This document shows positions 11,596 through 22,246 of a DNA stretch of 35,245 nucleotides, piece after piece. A model generated the notes under the pieces. It did no database searches and was not told the origin of the DNA. It saw nothing but the letters and a program-made list of their open reading frames with translations. Every line of letters starts with the position of its first letter. Position 1 is the first letter of the stretch. The stretch spans positions 1 to 35,245 of the forward strand of contig RBNI01000260.1 of the NCBI GenBank assembly GCA_003990745.1, written 5' to 3'. Source of the stretch: Jimgerdemannia flammicorona (Eukaryota > Mucoromycota > Endogonomycetes > Endogonales > Endogonaceae). The translations under genes and the position numbers were made by a program.

Positions 11596-14500
11596 TTACT
11601 GATCCTGGTACTTATCAGCGTCCCCCTGGTCCTGATACTCGAACTGCCCGCCCCTCGCCGAGTTATATACAGATGGACTGATCCTTCCGCCATACGACGG
11701 TTTCAGCTTCGGCGACGATCCACCAACGCTGTTCGCCGACCCCGTCGAGAAGCTCGGCGACGGTGCGTAGGGCGACACGGGCCCTCCGGGTAGAATGGTG
11801 GGTCGGCCCGAGGAGCGGGAGTAGCGCGGGGTGATGGTTGGAGTGGTGGTTGTGTGGGACGACGACGGGGTCGGGGTGCCGGAACCGGGGCGTGGGGTGA
11901 CGGAAGTGTGGGACGACGACGGGGTCGGCGTGGCGGAGTTGGGACGCTGGGTCGATGATGATGGAGTTGGCGTCCTGGAGTTGGGGCGCTGGGTCGATGA
12001 TGATGGAGTCGGCGTCCTGGAGTTGAGACGCTGGGCCGACGATGATGGAGTCGGCGTCCTGGAGTTGAGGTGCTGGGTCGATGATGATGGCGTCGGCGTC
12101 GTGGAGCTCGCGCGTGGGGCATCAGTCGTGTGCGTTGGCGTCGCGGATCTAGCGCGCTGCTGCTGCACGTACTGCGGTCGCGGCTGGATCTGCGACTGCA
12201 ACTGCGCCGATATTCGGCGGTTCGAAGGTGGGATGTCGGTAAGGAGGGAAGTGCGTGCTAGTCGGGGTGAAGTGGGGAAGAAGATGGGTTTTTGGGTTTG
12301 AGCTGATACGGGTGGTGTTGGCTCGCGGGAGGTATAGCTTAGCCATTGCTGAATGGCGGTATCGTTCGAGAGGTCGATCCAGGAGGATTTCGAGGGCTGA
12401 GAGCGGTGGCCCCGCCGCTCATTGTCGGGTGCGACGGACGGGAGCTCGGGCGTGACGTTGTCGGGTGCGACGGGCGGGAGCTCGGGCGTGACGGGGCGGG
12501 CGGCAGGCAGCGGAGCTTGCGGGAGGACGACGGGGGCCGAGGGTGGGGGAACGTCCTTGTAGGTCGGGAGCCATTGCTTGAACACCGCGTCGTCGGCGAA
12601 GGAGGCGGGCGAAGAGGGCGTAGGGTCGTCGAGGTATCCGCTTAAATCGATTTCCTGGTTACTGTCCCTATATCCCTGATCTCTGTTATATCCCTGATCC
12701 CTGCTATATCCTTGATCCCTGCTATATCCCTGATCCCTGCTATATCCCTGATCTCTGTTATATCCCTGATCCCTGCTATATCCTTGATCCCTGCTATATC
12801 CCTGATCCCTGCTATATCCCTGATCTCTGTTATATTCCTGGTCCTCGTTCGTGTTAGTGACGATGGGGACGGCGGAGACCTTGTTTTGGTTCCTGAGCGA
12901 GTCGTTTGTAGATGACCGCTCCGTCATGCTCGGTTCTGCAGGGCTCTCGACCCCTGCTCCGGGCCCCAATGGCTCGCGCGATGCGAGACTCCCCGCCCCC
13001 GCCCTAATGTTGGCAAGGTCCTTTGCCCGCTGGGCGGTCTCGCGCGCAAGCTTGCGGTTGCAGTAAATGACGACAATGGCGATAAGGGCAATCACAGCGA
13101 CACCTCCAGAGGCGGCGCCGGCAATGATCGCGATCGAGTTGCTCGTGTCGGATGGGCTTATCGCATCGGTGCTAACGGCCGGTGTCACATAGGAGAATGT
13201 CGGGGCCCCTGCTACCGGCGGGTAGATGGTGGTGCCGTTGATCGTCGTTTGGGGGACGGTCGTGGTGAACTCGAGGTGGTTTGGCGTGTAGTTCATACCC
13301 CAGAACCAGGATTGGGTGTCGAGGGTGTAGATGTTCTTGTCGACGGTCGTGGCGTTATTTTGGCCTGATGAGAGGGGAACAAGAAGCGTGAGAATGTTGA
13401 CCAGTGACGCGCAACTAATGCATGCTAAAGTATCCCCTCCTATTGGAAAGTGAAGCACTTCAACCTACCAAAGAAGACAAGCATGCTCGTGCCCACCATA
13501 ACCGCGCTATCATCGCATATGTGGGTGAGGACATGTCATTTAGCTCAAAAAGACAATCCAATCTCGGAAGAAGCCGAGAAAGAGAGAGAAACAAAGGAAC
13601 GAACGACGAGGATACTGCATTGAATAGGAATATTCCAACCACACGATGCCGCCAAGATGGAGACAAAGATGAAATACTTACGCGTGAGCAAACCTAAGAG
13701 ACAAGAGGCAAAAATAAAAAAATAAAAATAAAAAAGTGAGAAACGTGTAGTGGTGCAACCGTTATCAACGTTATAAAATATTCCACGCCCATTTCCCTTT
13801 CAAAAACTCCGTATTTACCTCGCCGTCGGTATGTTCCCTGAGATCGGTGGTGACCACCAAATCGGCGCGGAAAGACTCATATCGAGCACCGAGATGTCGC
13901 TAAAGATGGTGCCGTTGCTGTCCTCACCGCCATAGACAATGATATGTTGCGCGAAATTGGTGACCGAGGTGTGCGAGAAGCGTGGTTTCGGGATGGTGCC
14001 GGTGGTATTCTGGGAGGGTTGTTACCGTAGGCATTACGGAAGGGAAGGGGAATGTGAGAAAAGGTGTTCTTGTATAGTTGTGGGGATAGCGAGCGATGGG
14101 ATTGCGTGTTTTTGGATTTGGAATGTACGCGGGATATGGCCCTCGAACTGGTGGTCAAAGAACACAATCGCAAATGGTTCAATTTGTGATGAACATACCA
14201 GCACTACCCAATTCCCCGCCAACGTATCAAACAACCACACAATATTCAATGGTGCCATTCCGTCAGTGCTCAAGCCCCCAAGAATCACCATCCTCCCGTC
14301 GGCCAATATCGTTGCGGTATGCCCCTCCCTTGGTGTCGGCGCGTTGGGTAGCGACGTCCACTCATATCCAGTGCTATTGCTATCCAACGAGTAGAGGGTG
14401 TTGTATATCGTCGTATTCACGCCAGTGATCTCTCCGCCGAACAGGTAGACAGTGGCGTCTTGCAGGCGGGTCACGGCCGAAAGCGAGTCGCGATTCCCCG

Positions 14501-15026
14501 GGAAGGTTCCTAGGAGTGTCGGGGTAGACCACGTGTTCGTGGGCGGGTCGTAGACATGCAGGGGGTTCGCCTGTGTTGTCGGGGTGCCCCCGAAGATGAT
14601 GAGGCGGGTGTTGTTGGGGCCGCCGCAGACCGCCGCGTGGTCCGTGATCATAGGACCCGCGAGCGACGGGCCAGTAATGGGGGTCCAGGCCGGAGTGGTC
14701 AGGTTCCACGAGGTCGATATGTCAAGAGCGAGGAGGTCTAGCGAGCCGATATTGGCTGTGATGGAACCGACAGTGGTAGGTGAGACGGAACCGCCGTAAA
14801 CGTAGACACTGAGGGGGTGGAATAGAGGGTTGCGGGAGGGTGAAGCAGAGTGACGAGACTGTGAGGGTCAGGTCCGAAGGTAATGCAATCAATCATGATC
14901 GGCTTACGTTTGACCGATAAGTGTTGCGGACATGCCCTGCCTGCCAACGGCGACATAGGCGCTGGCGGAGGGCAAGACAACGAAGCCAAGGCATACTAGC
15001 AGGTGTAGAGCCAAAGGTGGACGCAT
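11596..15026 (-). CDS. Secreted/type I membrane kelch-repeat protein with repetitive cytoplasmic tail
   Basis: Six exons, all GT-AG and in phase: 15026-14908, 14808-14199, 14009-13819, 13693-13682, 13506-13469, 13364-11596 (2,739 nt, 912 residues; TAA at 11598-11596). Residues 1-23 are a signal peptide (hydrophobic core, ASA end). Residues 24 to about 380 carry kelch blades: repeated YVYGGS, LIIFGG, VYLFGGE, MVILGG, IIVYGGE and LVFFG strands, with TPREGHTAT and PKPRFSHTS loops and Trp positions between. A transmembrane helix lies at about 400-424, followed by a basic CNRK stop-transfer. The roughly 490-residue tail is Pro/Ser/Thr-rich with a YSRDQG hexapeptide array and a TPTPSSS array. Kelch propellers bind proteins or glycans; a surface receptor or wall-sensor role is inference. 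No enzyme residues were recognised. The transmembrane helix and tail are one continuous exon. Confidence 0.85.
11859..12106 (-). repeat. 42-bp tandem repeat (14-residue TPTPSSS units)
   Basis: In the same exon, about five to six imperfect 42-bp units, each coding TPTPSSS followed by a variable half such as TQRLNSR. Ser/Thr/Pro composition resembles a disordered or O-modified linker. Because the segment lies after the transmembrane helix, it is probably a cytoplasmic disordered tail. Confidence 0.9.
12671..12840 (-). repeat. 18-bp tandem array with a 72-bp higher-order period (YSRDQG repeats)
   Basis: About nine units of 18 bp within the kelch gene's last exon, each coding a Tyr-(Ser/Asn)-Arg-Asp-Gln-Gly hexapeptide. 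Variant units recur every fourth unit: the Asn-coding variant and a silent CTT variant keep the same order twice over. The array therefore grew as a 4-unit block. Confidence 0.95.
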
Positions 15027-16660
15027 GCTTTGTGGGGAGTGGGGGTTGGGGAGTGGGGGTTGGGGGGGGGGGGAGGGGAGGGAGCGGTGCGGATCTGCGA
15101 GCTGAAAGAGATATTTTTTTTTTGTCATTGGCCTTGGTATAATAAATAATCAACAAGCAATACTGCATTGCATAACCCGCTTTGGGAGCAAATGCGGTTT
15201 ACGTCCCAGGTCAGTACCACACAGAATCAGTATCCCCCGTCGCTTGTGGAAGGCCCCTGACCAGTCATCGCCATCAATCAGTCAATCGCAAATCTCTGCA
15301 AGGCGTGTCGGCCCTGCCGCAAAAATTTTTGAAACATGCTTTGTTACTTCACAGGTTAAAATAAAATCGTCGCTTGGGAATTTCTCATCTATCGCCCATT
15401 GTATACAACCCAGCACTATTGACTATCGAGTAGGCACTAGCCATAATGCAACGTGGCGAGCTGACAGCATTGTGGGCGCAGGTCGATCAGCGCGCGTGAC
15501 ACGGGCGTCGGTCTGAAATACACTGGACCCAGGACCAAAATCTCGGGAGGCTGCCCACCCGAGAAGATTTGCGTGGACTTTTAGAGGGAAAGCGGTATCC
15601 TCCACATCCGTGCCCAACGAGCCACTCCCTATAAAAAAATAAAAGCAAGGATGCACCGAGACCCTTAATTCAAACTTAACAGGGTAGAGGGGAATCTAGT
15701 AAACCGAAAACCGGAATCTAATAGATCACCATATAACCTACTGTGTCACAGGTGCATCCATCCTCCTCGCTTTGTAGCACGATTCCCTTTGAGTTTTAAT
15801 GTATAGTTTGAACCATGTTTATATTTTTTATTTTTTTTGTTTTTTTACTTTTGCCGTTTTGCCGGACAATTTGATGAACAGGAAAGTCTGTATTATACCG
15901 AAATTCATACAATAGCCTTTTGGGATTTTCCGTTGTGGGGGGACACGGTCGTTCTTTTCGGAAACAGATTAAATTACACATGCTGCCTGGTTACAGAACG
16001 AAAAAATTATTAATAATGGCTGGTCTCATCTAGGAGACGTGAGATATTTCAAACTCAATTTGCAGAACCAACGACCATTACCCCAGTCTGCTAATTATAC
16101 CATTATACCAGGGTTCATGGACGTTGAGAATAGTATATTTCCGGAAAAAAAAAAAAAAAAAAATGCTGCAAAGCCCACAAGTTGTCAAAATAAGGACCCG
16201 ACATCTCGGATTCCGCCCCTTTGACTCGGGTCATGCATGCTGAGCATGCTTGGGATCTACAATTCGGGGGACGAAAAGGGTTAGTAATCTGGAGAGCAGC
16301 ATGCATGCTCGCTATAGAAGCTCCAAAAGGGTACAATTGACATTCAGCGCGATTGGGTCGGAGCCACGGTTGCGAACCCTTTAGGTCATGCCGACAAGGA
16401 TCGATGGATTTCTAGAGATCAAAATATGGAGGACAAAATGACACGAATTTGCTCGGCGTATTGCAGCATCAGCTGAGATGACAGATTTTACAAGCCGCCT
16501 TTTGTTTGCTTCAAAAATTAAGTTTCGATCCTCCTCCCTTTTTTATTTTTTTTATTTTATCATATATATTGGATCTACAGCGCAGCAACCCAAGGGGGTT
16601 GGTCATGCGCCATCATAACAACTCCAATTCTCGAACCTTCTCTCTCTACCCCAACAATTC
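15027..16660. other. Intergenic stretch, no supported gene
   Basis: Starts with the kelch gene's upstream region (G-run at about 15,062-15,073). The rest holds short frames only. Near 16,230-16,310 are several copies of a GCATGC palindrome, two of them facing each other across TGA. The last 100 bases look like a promoter for the relic that follows: a TATATAT box near 16,562, then CT-rich sequence. Confidence 0.5.
16145..16163. repeat. A19 homopolymer
   Basis: Intergenic, on the plus strand. Confidence 0.95.
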
Positions 16661-17000
16661 ATGGATGCTAGCGGCTTGAATCAGAGGGTCATGTCTGAGC
16701 TCAATCTTCGCAAAAATCCTTCAAACGACACCCTTGCCAAAAGACCTCCATCCACTTCATACCTCCCTTCCAACGGCGTGCTGCTCGGCGAATTAATTGA
16801 GCATCGTGGCGTTGGCTGTGTATACCGTGGGACGCTCCAAGGCCGTCAAGCAGATAACGATTCCCAGACTGGCGCTCGTGGCGGTCGGGAAGGTTATCGA
16901 CTCCAACTTTGTCGGGTATTATCATGACGACCCCTAATATATCCTCACGCAGCTCCTGGACCTGCGAATTATCGCCAAAACGGGTGTCCCCAACGAGGAC
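16661..17000 (+). pseudogene. Broken protein-kinase-like N-terminal fragment
   Basis: After an ATG at 16661 the frame reads to LGELIEHRGVGCVYRGTL, which resembles a kinase glycine-rich loop. The expected next piece, VKQITIPRL with a candidate ATP-binding Lys, is in a different frame at about 16,843. It continues through SNFVGYYHDDP, then a TAA, then YILTQLLDL, which resembles the hinge strand. The spacing between the Lys and hinge motifs is shorter than in a full kinase, and no HRD or DFG motif follows. A TATA-like box and CT-rich leader precede it. Best explained as a decayed kinase gene with a frameshift, a stop and a deletion; a missed intron could account for the frame change only. Confidence 0.35.
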
Positions 17001-17877
17001 CCTCTAGAAGACGGCCACCCTCTCATATAGATGGAATGCTATAAACAAATCTTACAGCTGGTCTCAGGGGATATATATATTCGCCCAATCGCTGCTCGAG
17101 CCGTAAATTTGTTGGGGCTTGGTCGATAATAGAAGTTGGACGCAGGGTCTTCCTCGGTCTTTGCGCAGGGACACCGCAGAGACAATTCGATAGCTCTCAA
17201 AATCGGCCAATCAAGGGTTGAGCGATTCCCAGTTCGTGCTTGCGGAATGCTGCGAGACAACCGATGTCGCTGTTAAAAAAAAAACGAACGAATTAGAACG
17301 TAGAAGCGGAGTTATGGAGCAATGTACATCCTCGGCGTCCGCTACTCCCAGGATCAATAAGAACCTCTTGGTCTCGAAACAGAAAGTTGTAGCCATTATA
17401 ATTTTCTGTTCATTATTAGATTGTGAGAATTTGTATGTACGAAAAGCAATGTATTTTATTATTATAATTAATTATTGGGCGGAATAGCGTTTGCTGTTTC
17501 TGGGCCACTGTTACGTCATAGGGATTTTGATCTTCATAAATAAATAATTCAACAATTCCACGGATCAACTCCATACAAGGATTTCTGACTAATGAGCCCC
17601 TATCTGCTATTGATGGCTAAGCCAGATAATGTTCACATTTATCTTTCTGCCAGATGTGATATAAAATAAACTGATGAAAACAAAAAGATCAGGTCTTTGT
17701 TGAAAAAGAAGATGGAGGATCTGATAGGGAACATGATATATTAGTTTGTGGGTTTGGTTTTCGAACGCGATGGCATAGTCTACGGATAATGTAACATAGT
17801 TATAAAGATATGTCCAGATGAATATTTTATATGTTTTTATCGTTGATTAACTACCCCCCCCCCTCCACCATCTCCAT
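17001..17877. other. Non-coding stretch
   Basis: AT-rich, with only short frames on both strands and a run of ten C at 17,854-17,863. Nothing recognisable. Confidence 0.5.
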
Positions 17878-18060
17878 TTACTTCTCCTCCTCCCTTCCTG
17901 CGCCATCTCCGTCACCACCACCGTTGCCATCCCCGTCATTACCATTGCTACTGGATCCATATCCCCAGCCATTATAACCGATATAGCTGTGGTAGGGATA
18001 GTAACCTGAACCGGTGGCGCTTGGAGCGACCCAAACATCCTTTGATATATTAGTGTCCAT
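17878..18060 (-). CDS. Possible small Gly/Tyr-rich protein, 60 residues
   Basis: A short open frame from ATG at 18060 to TAA. Its middle is aromatic and glycine-rich (GSGYYPYHSYIGYNGWGYG), followed by a Gly-Asn-Asp run and an acidic/Lys end. No domain recognised, no signal peptide, and no clear promoter. It may be a real small gene, an exon of something larger, or chance; the low-complexity composition favours caution. Confidence 0.25.
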   Translation of the reverse strand: MDTNISKDVWVAPSATGSGYYPYHSYIGYNGWGYGSSSNGNDGDGNGGGDGDGAGREEEK

Positions 18061-19916
18061 GTTGCTTATTCAGTTTTTACGTGTTGTTGGAAGACGTTGG
18101 CTTCGTGGAAGCAGCCACTGAATTATACAAATGAAAGAGTTTGTAGAACTGTTTTCCAGCGTTTTCTTAACGTTGAGGGTTGAATACACAGAGAATGCGA
18201 AGTGGTCGGCAGAATATTCAAGCGAGAAAGTCGTTGAGGAAAAAAAAAAAAAAAAAAAAAAAAAAAGTGAGTGGCTTTCTTCATGGTTTACTTAAACCCT
18301 CTTGCGTGATTCCGGAAGAAGGGATTGCTCGCCGACGAGAACCAAGAGCAGTTCGGAGCCTGAGTAGTGGGGACGGTTTTGCAGCCGACCCGATGGCAGC
18401 GGCTCAATTGGTATATATCCGTAGAGCTGATAAGACCCTTGGCTGGGCGCCAACTTGAAGAGCATGATAACATCACTGGCAAGCATAGTGGTGAATACAT
18501 TAGCCCATTGTTATCCCTTTTGTTATATATACACGATTTTGCTCATCGAGGACGTAATTACATGGCGGAATTCACCAATTTTATCATTTCTCCTCGATCA
18601 AGTTTTCGGTTTCTGTATTGTGGACGACAAAAGTGGTGGAGAGCCGTTCAACACGACCTTGGGAGGAGGGGAACGAGCCCTCCGTACCAGTACCTCACAT
18701 ACTCACGTATTTACATCTGCTCTGTTTTCGAAGGACGCCACAAATCCCATCCAGCACTGTGGGGGAGGTTCGCAGTGGCCTGGGTAGTCTTGGGGATCGC
18801 GCGAGAAGATATATGAATGGTAGAAAGGTAAACCAAAATCTACAAACCTCACAAGAGCTGTTCCTGTCAAACCCCCCCCCCCCCTCTTTGACCACCCGCT
18901 TCTCTACTGTCCCTATTCTATTTCTTTACGATATTATTTCCCTTTTCTAAAACAAAGCATTTCGTTGGCTTGCATACAACTCGCTGACACCCTTGAAACT
19001 TTCGGCAACCACCCATTTTTCGGCTACATATTGTGGTCATTATGTGGGATGACGGCAGGACGCAGAACGAGGAAGGGGTTGTTGTTGTCGCCGAGCCGTA
19101 GGTGAGGGGGCCGAGTCGATCGTGAGGCGGAGGGAGATGAAATAAACCTCAAAGGGAGCAAGTAACAAATAGTCGCAGAACAGAAAGCAAACAGCGAGAA
19201 ACATTAACTTTGCGTGGTTCTTTTAGCGTTACTTAGGAAGAGGTGGAGCCGCGTCGACTCCTCACCGAGGCGACGTCCTCTGTTCTGAACTGCCGTAAAC
19301 AGATGTTCGCCTTGAGCAGATACCCACTTGTTAACATCCGTACGTACTAACGACGGTTGCCCGGGCGCCTTCAAGGAACATTGGAAGCCGTACGGCAACC
19401 TGCCAATTGACGAATCGAAACCCGTCGCATAGACAGAACCCACCAACGCATAAATGCAAATACAGGTCCGCCGGCCACCTTGTTGTTAAGGCTCTTGGTG
19501 AAGGAAGACACCCTGGCTCATCGGAAAACATCCTGCGTGAAGGGGGTGATGTCCGGCACGCACAAAGCTCATTCGCTCCAGGGCTGGCTTGTGGAGCTTC
19601 TTGGAGAGAGTGAGGGGTGGGTTAGGGCAACGAGAAGCACAGGGGGAGAGAGTTAGACTATCATGAAGGTGCAACGGTGCGTTTTGCTGAATTTTGATAA
19701 AATCTTGTCTGTTTATAAAGTGCTGTGCGCATGCAATTATTGAGTCTCAAATCCAGGACAATACAACAATAAATAAATACAGGTATTCATTAACAGATGT
19801 CAAGTACTAATCGCCATAAACTAGGATTGTAATAGAATATACCGCAAAAAAAATTCTTCAATTAGACGACCCAACACAAACCAAGAACTCAACGAACCAA
19901 ACCCATCCACATCTCC
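18061..19916. other. Gene-poor stretch
   Basis: Contains a 13-base C-run near 18,872 and several modest frames. Two minus-strand frames have somewhat coding-like composition but no recognisable domain: about 18,292-18,486 (64 codons) and about 19,204-19,446 (80 codons). I cannot support a gene here; exons of unrecognised genes or decayed copies are possible. Confidence 0.4.
18240..18266. repeat. A27 homopolymer
   Basis: Second longest A-tract in the window, in the gene-poor stretch. Confidence 0.95.
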
Positions 19917-20861
19917 TCACTTCTTTTCCCGATGCAACCACCTGAGCATGGCGTAACTGACGAGCCTAAACAGGACAAACATGACGGCCAGGGCACCAAT
20001 GTCGGCGTACTTGCTCTGGTCTTCGAATCCCACGGACTTGATGGCGGCGCCGTATGGCTTGTTGCCGAACTCGTTCAAGATGAGGCTGTAGTATGCATCA
20101 GGAGGGTCAAGGAGGTGATGTCAGTTTCGTTCAATGTGAATAAGGGCACTTCACTACCGAGAATCACAATAGGAACGGACCCCAGCTGCTAACTCGGTTT
20201 TCCTCCTCTGGCGTAAACGCCTTTCGCCAAACAACAACACTAATGACCGTCCACACCCGCCTCCCTGCGCAGAAAACCCACCTATACACCAAGATAATCA
20301 TATACAGCGCAATGGCCATATTTGTACTCGTCACCGCAGCGCTTGCAATATTCGCCGCCGCAAACCCGACATTGATAACCATAAATATAATCACCAAGAA
20401 GAACAAGAACGCGCCCAGGTCCCTCTCCAGCTCGACCATCCAGTACATGATGGATCCGTACGCAATAGCGATAACCAAAAGCACAGGGACCTCGACGAGG
20501 ATCTGTGCGACCAAAACCGGGAGGGTGTTGACGAATCCCGCAGCACGCTCTCGCTGGAATAACAACCTGTCAGTGATGAGTCGAGAGATGGCGGGCAGAC
20601 AAAATAGGGAGAAGGTGCACATGAGGAAGAGGAAGGCGTTGATCTTGTTTCCCGAGGAGTCTGCTGTGTCGGGCTGGTTGATGAAGATGATGCCGACGAG
20701 GAAGGAGATGACGAGAGCGGCGATAGTGCGGATGCAGACAATAGAGGAGTCACGGAGAGTCTGGGTGAAGAGACGGTGGGTGAGGATATATAGCTGGGCG
20801 GGAAAGGGTTTACCCGGATAGGAGAAGGAGTGGGGCGCATACGGGATAGATTCAACATGGA
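19917..20861 (-). pseudogene. ABCG (White/PDR-type) transporter, membrane-domain fragment
   Basis: Segment 20861-20282 reads in one frame: PAQLYILTHRLFTQTLRDSS, helices such as IRTIAALVISFLVGIIF, then LITDRLLFQRERAAGF and several more hydrophobic helices, ending at IILVY. This matches the ABC-2 membrane domain of ABCG proteins, including the RxLFxRExxxGF connector. A second segment (20153-19917) ends with NEFGNKPYGAAIK, then DIGALAVMFVLFRLVSYAML and a final RWLHREKK before TGA at 19919-19917, typical of the ABCG C-terminus. The two segments do not join in one frame with canonical splice sites, and the usual helix after LVY is missing. No ATPase half (Walker A, LSGG) was found upstream. Probably a decayed gene; a live gene with misread introns cannot be excluded for the C-terminal part. 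Confidence 0.6.
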
Positions 20862-22040
20862 CTGAATGTGAAAGTACACCATCAGGAAGTTCATCCTGAT
20901 GTCAAACCCCCTTTCTTACGAACGAAAGCACTAAAATTGGACGAATCTCATGCCAGATAATGTCGCTGCGCGACTTCGATGAAGGTTCAGGACCTGAAGA
21001 ATATGCGAGGAGAATGATTTACGGGTTAAAAATGTACAAAGTAATGACGAGCCGACCTACTGCAAGAAAAAGGAAGGATCAGAAGAAGGCGAGATGCTAA
21101 TTGAGTACAGTAAGTTCATAAAGAAAATGACGGGCGCCGTGAAGTAATCCACCAAGCATTCCTGATATTGCGGACTGGGGATCCAGAGTTCAAACAACGC
21201 CCCGGTGCAGAAGAGTTAATCATAAATGGGAAAGCCGAGAAGAGTTTGAGCAAACACTCTTATATTTCCTTGTATCAGCTAGGGATGAGACACCAAAAAC
21301 ACGAAAACCAAATTCTTAGCGCGTGACGTTGAAAACTGGGGAAACTGTATTCATCAAAAATGTTCCACCTCTTTCACCTTCCATCTTCCGCAAGCCTTCG
21401 GATTTCGGATTACATCCTGTTTCCATGCTTGCCTCTTTCTTATGCGGAAAATCTTCCTTGAAAAAATTCACCGTGGCTCTCTCCGCCGAAAATACACGTG
21501 TCGCCCTCTCTGCGAAAAATCACCGTGGCTCTCTCCACGCGTCGCTCTCTATGCGGAACATCCACCGCGCTCTCTCTGCGGAACATCCACCGTGCTCTCT
21601 CTGCGGAACATCAACGTGTCGCCCTCTCTACGGAACATCCACGGGACGAATCCGAACTTGTCTTGCCACAACAAACGCTCAAGGAAGTTTGCACCACTGA
21701 ATTGATAGGTTTGTTGGTCCGCACACCTCTACAATGACATGACATCTTGCTTGTTTGAGAGCAGGTGAGTATTGAAGATGTAGGAGACGGGGAAAGGGGG
21801 AGGCTGGTGATATGGCGAGTGGTAGGTGGAGACGGGGAAATGGAGAATATTGTATACACATGTAAATATTGTCCTAGGGATTTGGGAAGAGTGTTTCGAA
21901 AGCGATGGCTGTGGGGGATAATGGATGTAGTCCACACAGTGAGTCCGGCGGGGTTTTTATGGAGGGATGCATGCAAGGGAGGAGAGGTGAATTGTGGTCT
22001 AGTATTATCATTTTCATTCAGTTGCTCAATGAATGAGCTT
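20862..22040. other. Non-coding stretch upstream of the ABCG fragment
   Basis: Searched on the minus strand for the missing ABC ATPase half: no Walker A or signature motif seen. Frames here are short or arise from the tandem array. Confidence 0.45.
21469..21650. repeat. Degenerate 25-27-bp tandem array
   Basis: About six to seven units built on a core CTCTCTGCGGAACATCCACC, with variable ends (CGTGTCGC or CGTGGCT). The last three units are the most alike. It is open in all three plus-strand frames, which explains the repetitive translations there; no sign of a real protein. Confidence 0.85.
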
Positions 22041-22127
22041 GGCCGAATTATCCGTAAAGATTTCGTTCGTTTGGCCCAATTATCCGAATTATCCGCAAAC
22101 ATTTCGTTCGTTTGGACTTTTACTGTA
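22041..22127 (-). repeat. Possible terminal inverted repeat of a pogo-like DNA transposon
   Basis: Read on the minus strand, this begins TACAGTAAAAGTCC, followed by two direct copies of a roughly 30-base unit (CCAAACGAACGAAAT, then CGGATAATTCGG). A TACAGTAAA start with repeated CGGATAAT motifs is like ends of pogo/Tigger or Fot1-type elements as I know them. No matching second end and no transposase were seen, so it would be a solo end or MITE remnant. Confidence 0.4.
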
Positions 22128-22246
22128 TCCCCTTCAAACAATACATTTCTCTGTTCGTTAAACGTCGAGAATCAGATTTATAGACCTGCGATCATACATT
22201 TTGGGTTATGTATACACATTGAGCTATCTTCGACACACCGACCACC

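Noticed and set aside
12671..12840. CRISPR-like regular repeat array
   Set aside because: Units are contiguous with no unique spacers, keep a reading frame in a eukaryotic gene, and code a hexapeptide repeat.
12712..12915. Plus-strand open frame with ISLIPA repeats
   Set aside because: It is the antisense of the kelch tail's YSRDQG array; the minus strand carries signal peptide, kelch blades and transmembrane helix in a consistent splice model.
16230..16312. GCATGC inverted repeats as a regulatory or RNA hairpin
   Set aside because: Short self-complementary hexamers can arise by chance; no gene or conserved loop is placed to support a function.
21323..21737. Plus-strand protein with repeated SLCGTS/LRNIHR units
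   Set aside because: Three overlapping frames are open through the same tandem array and unit length is not a multiple of three, so no frame is favoured.
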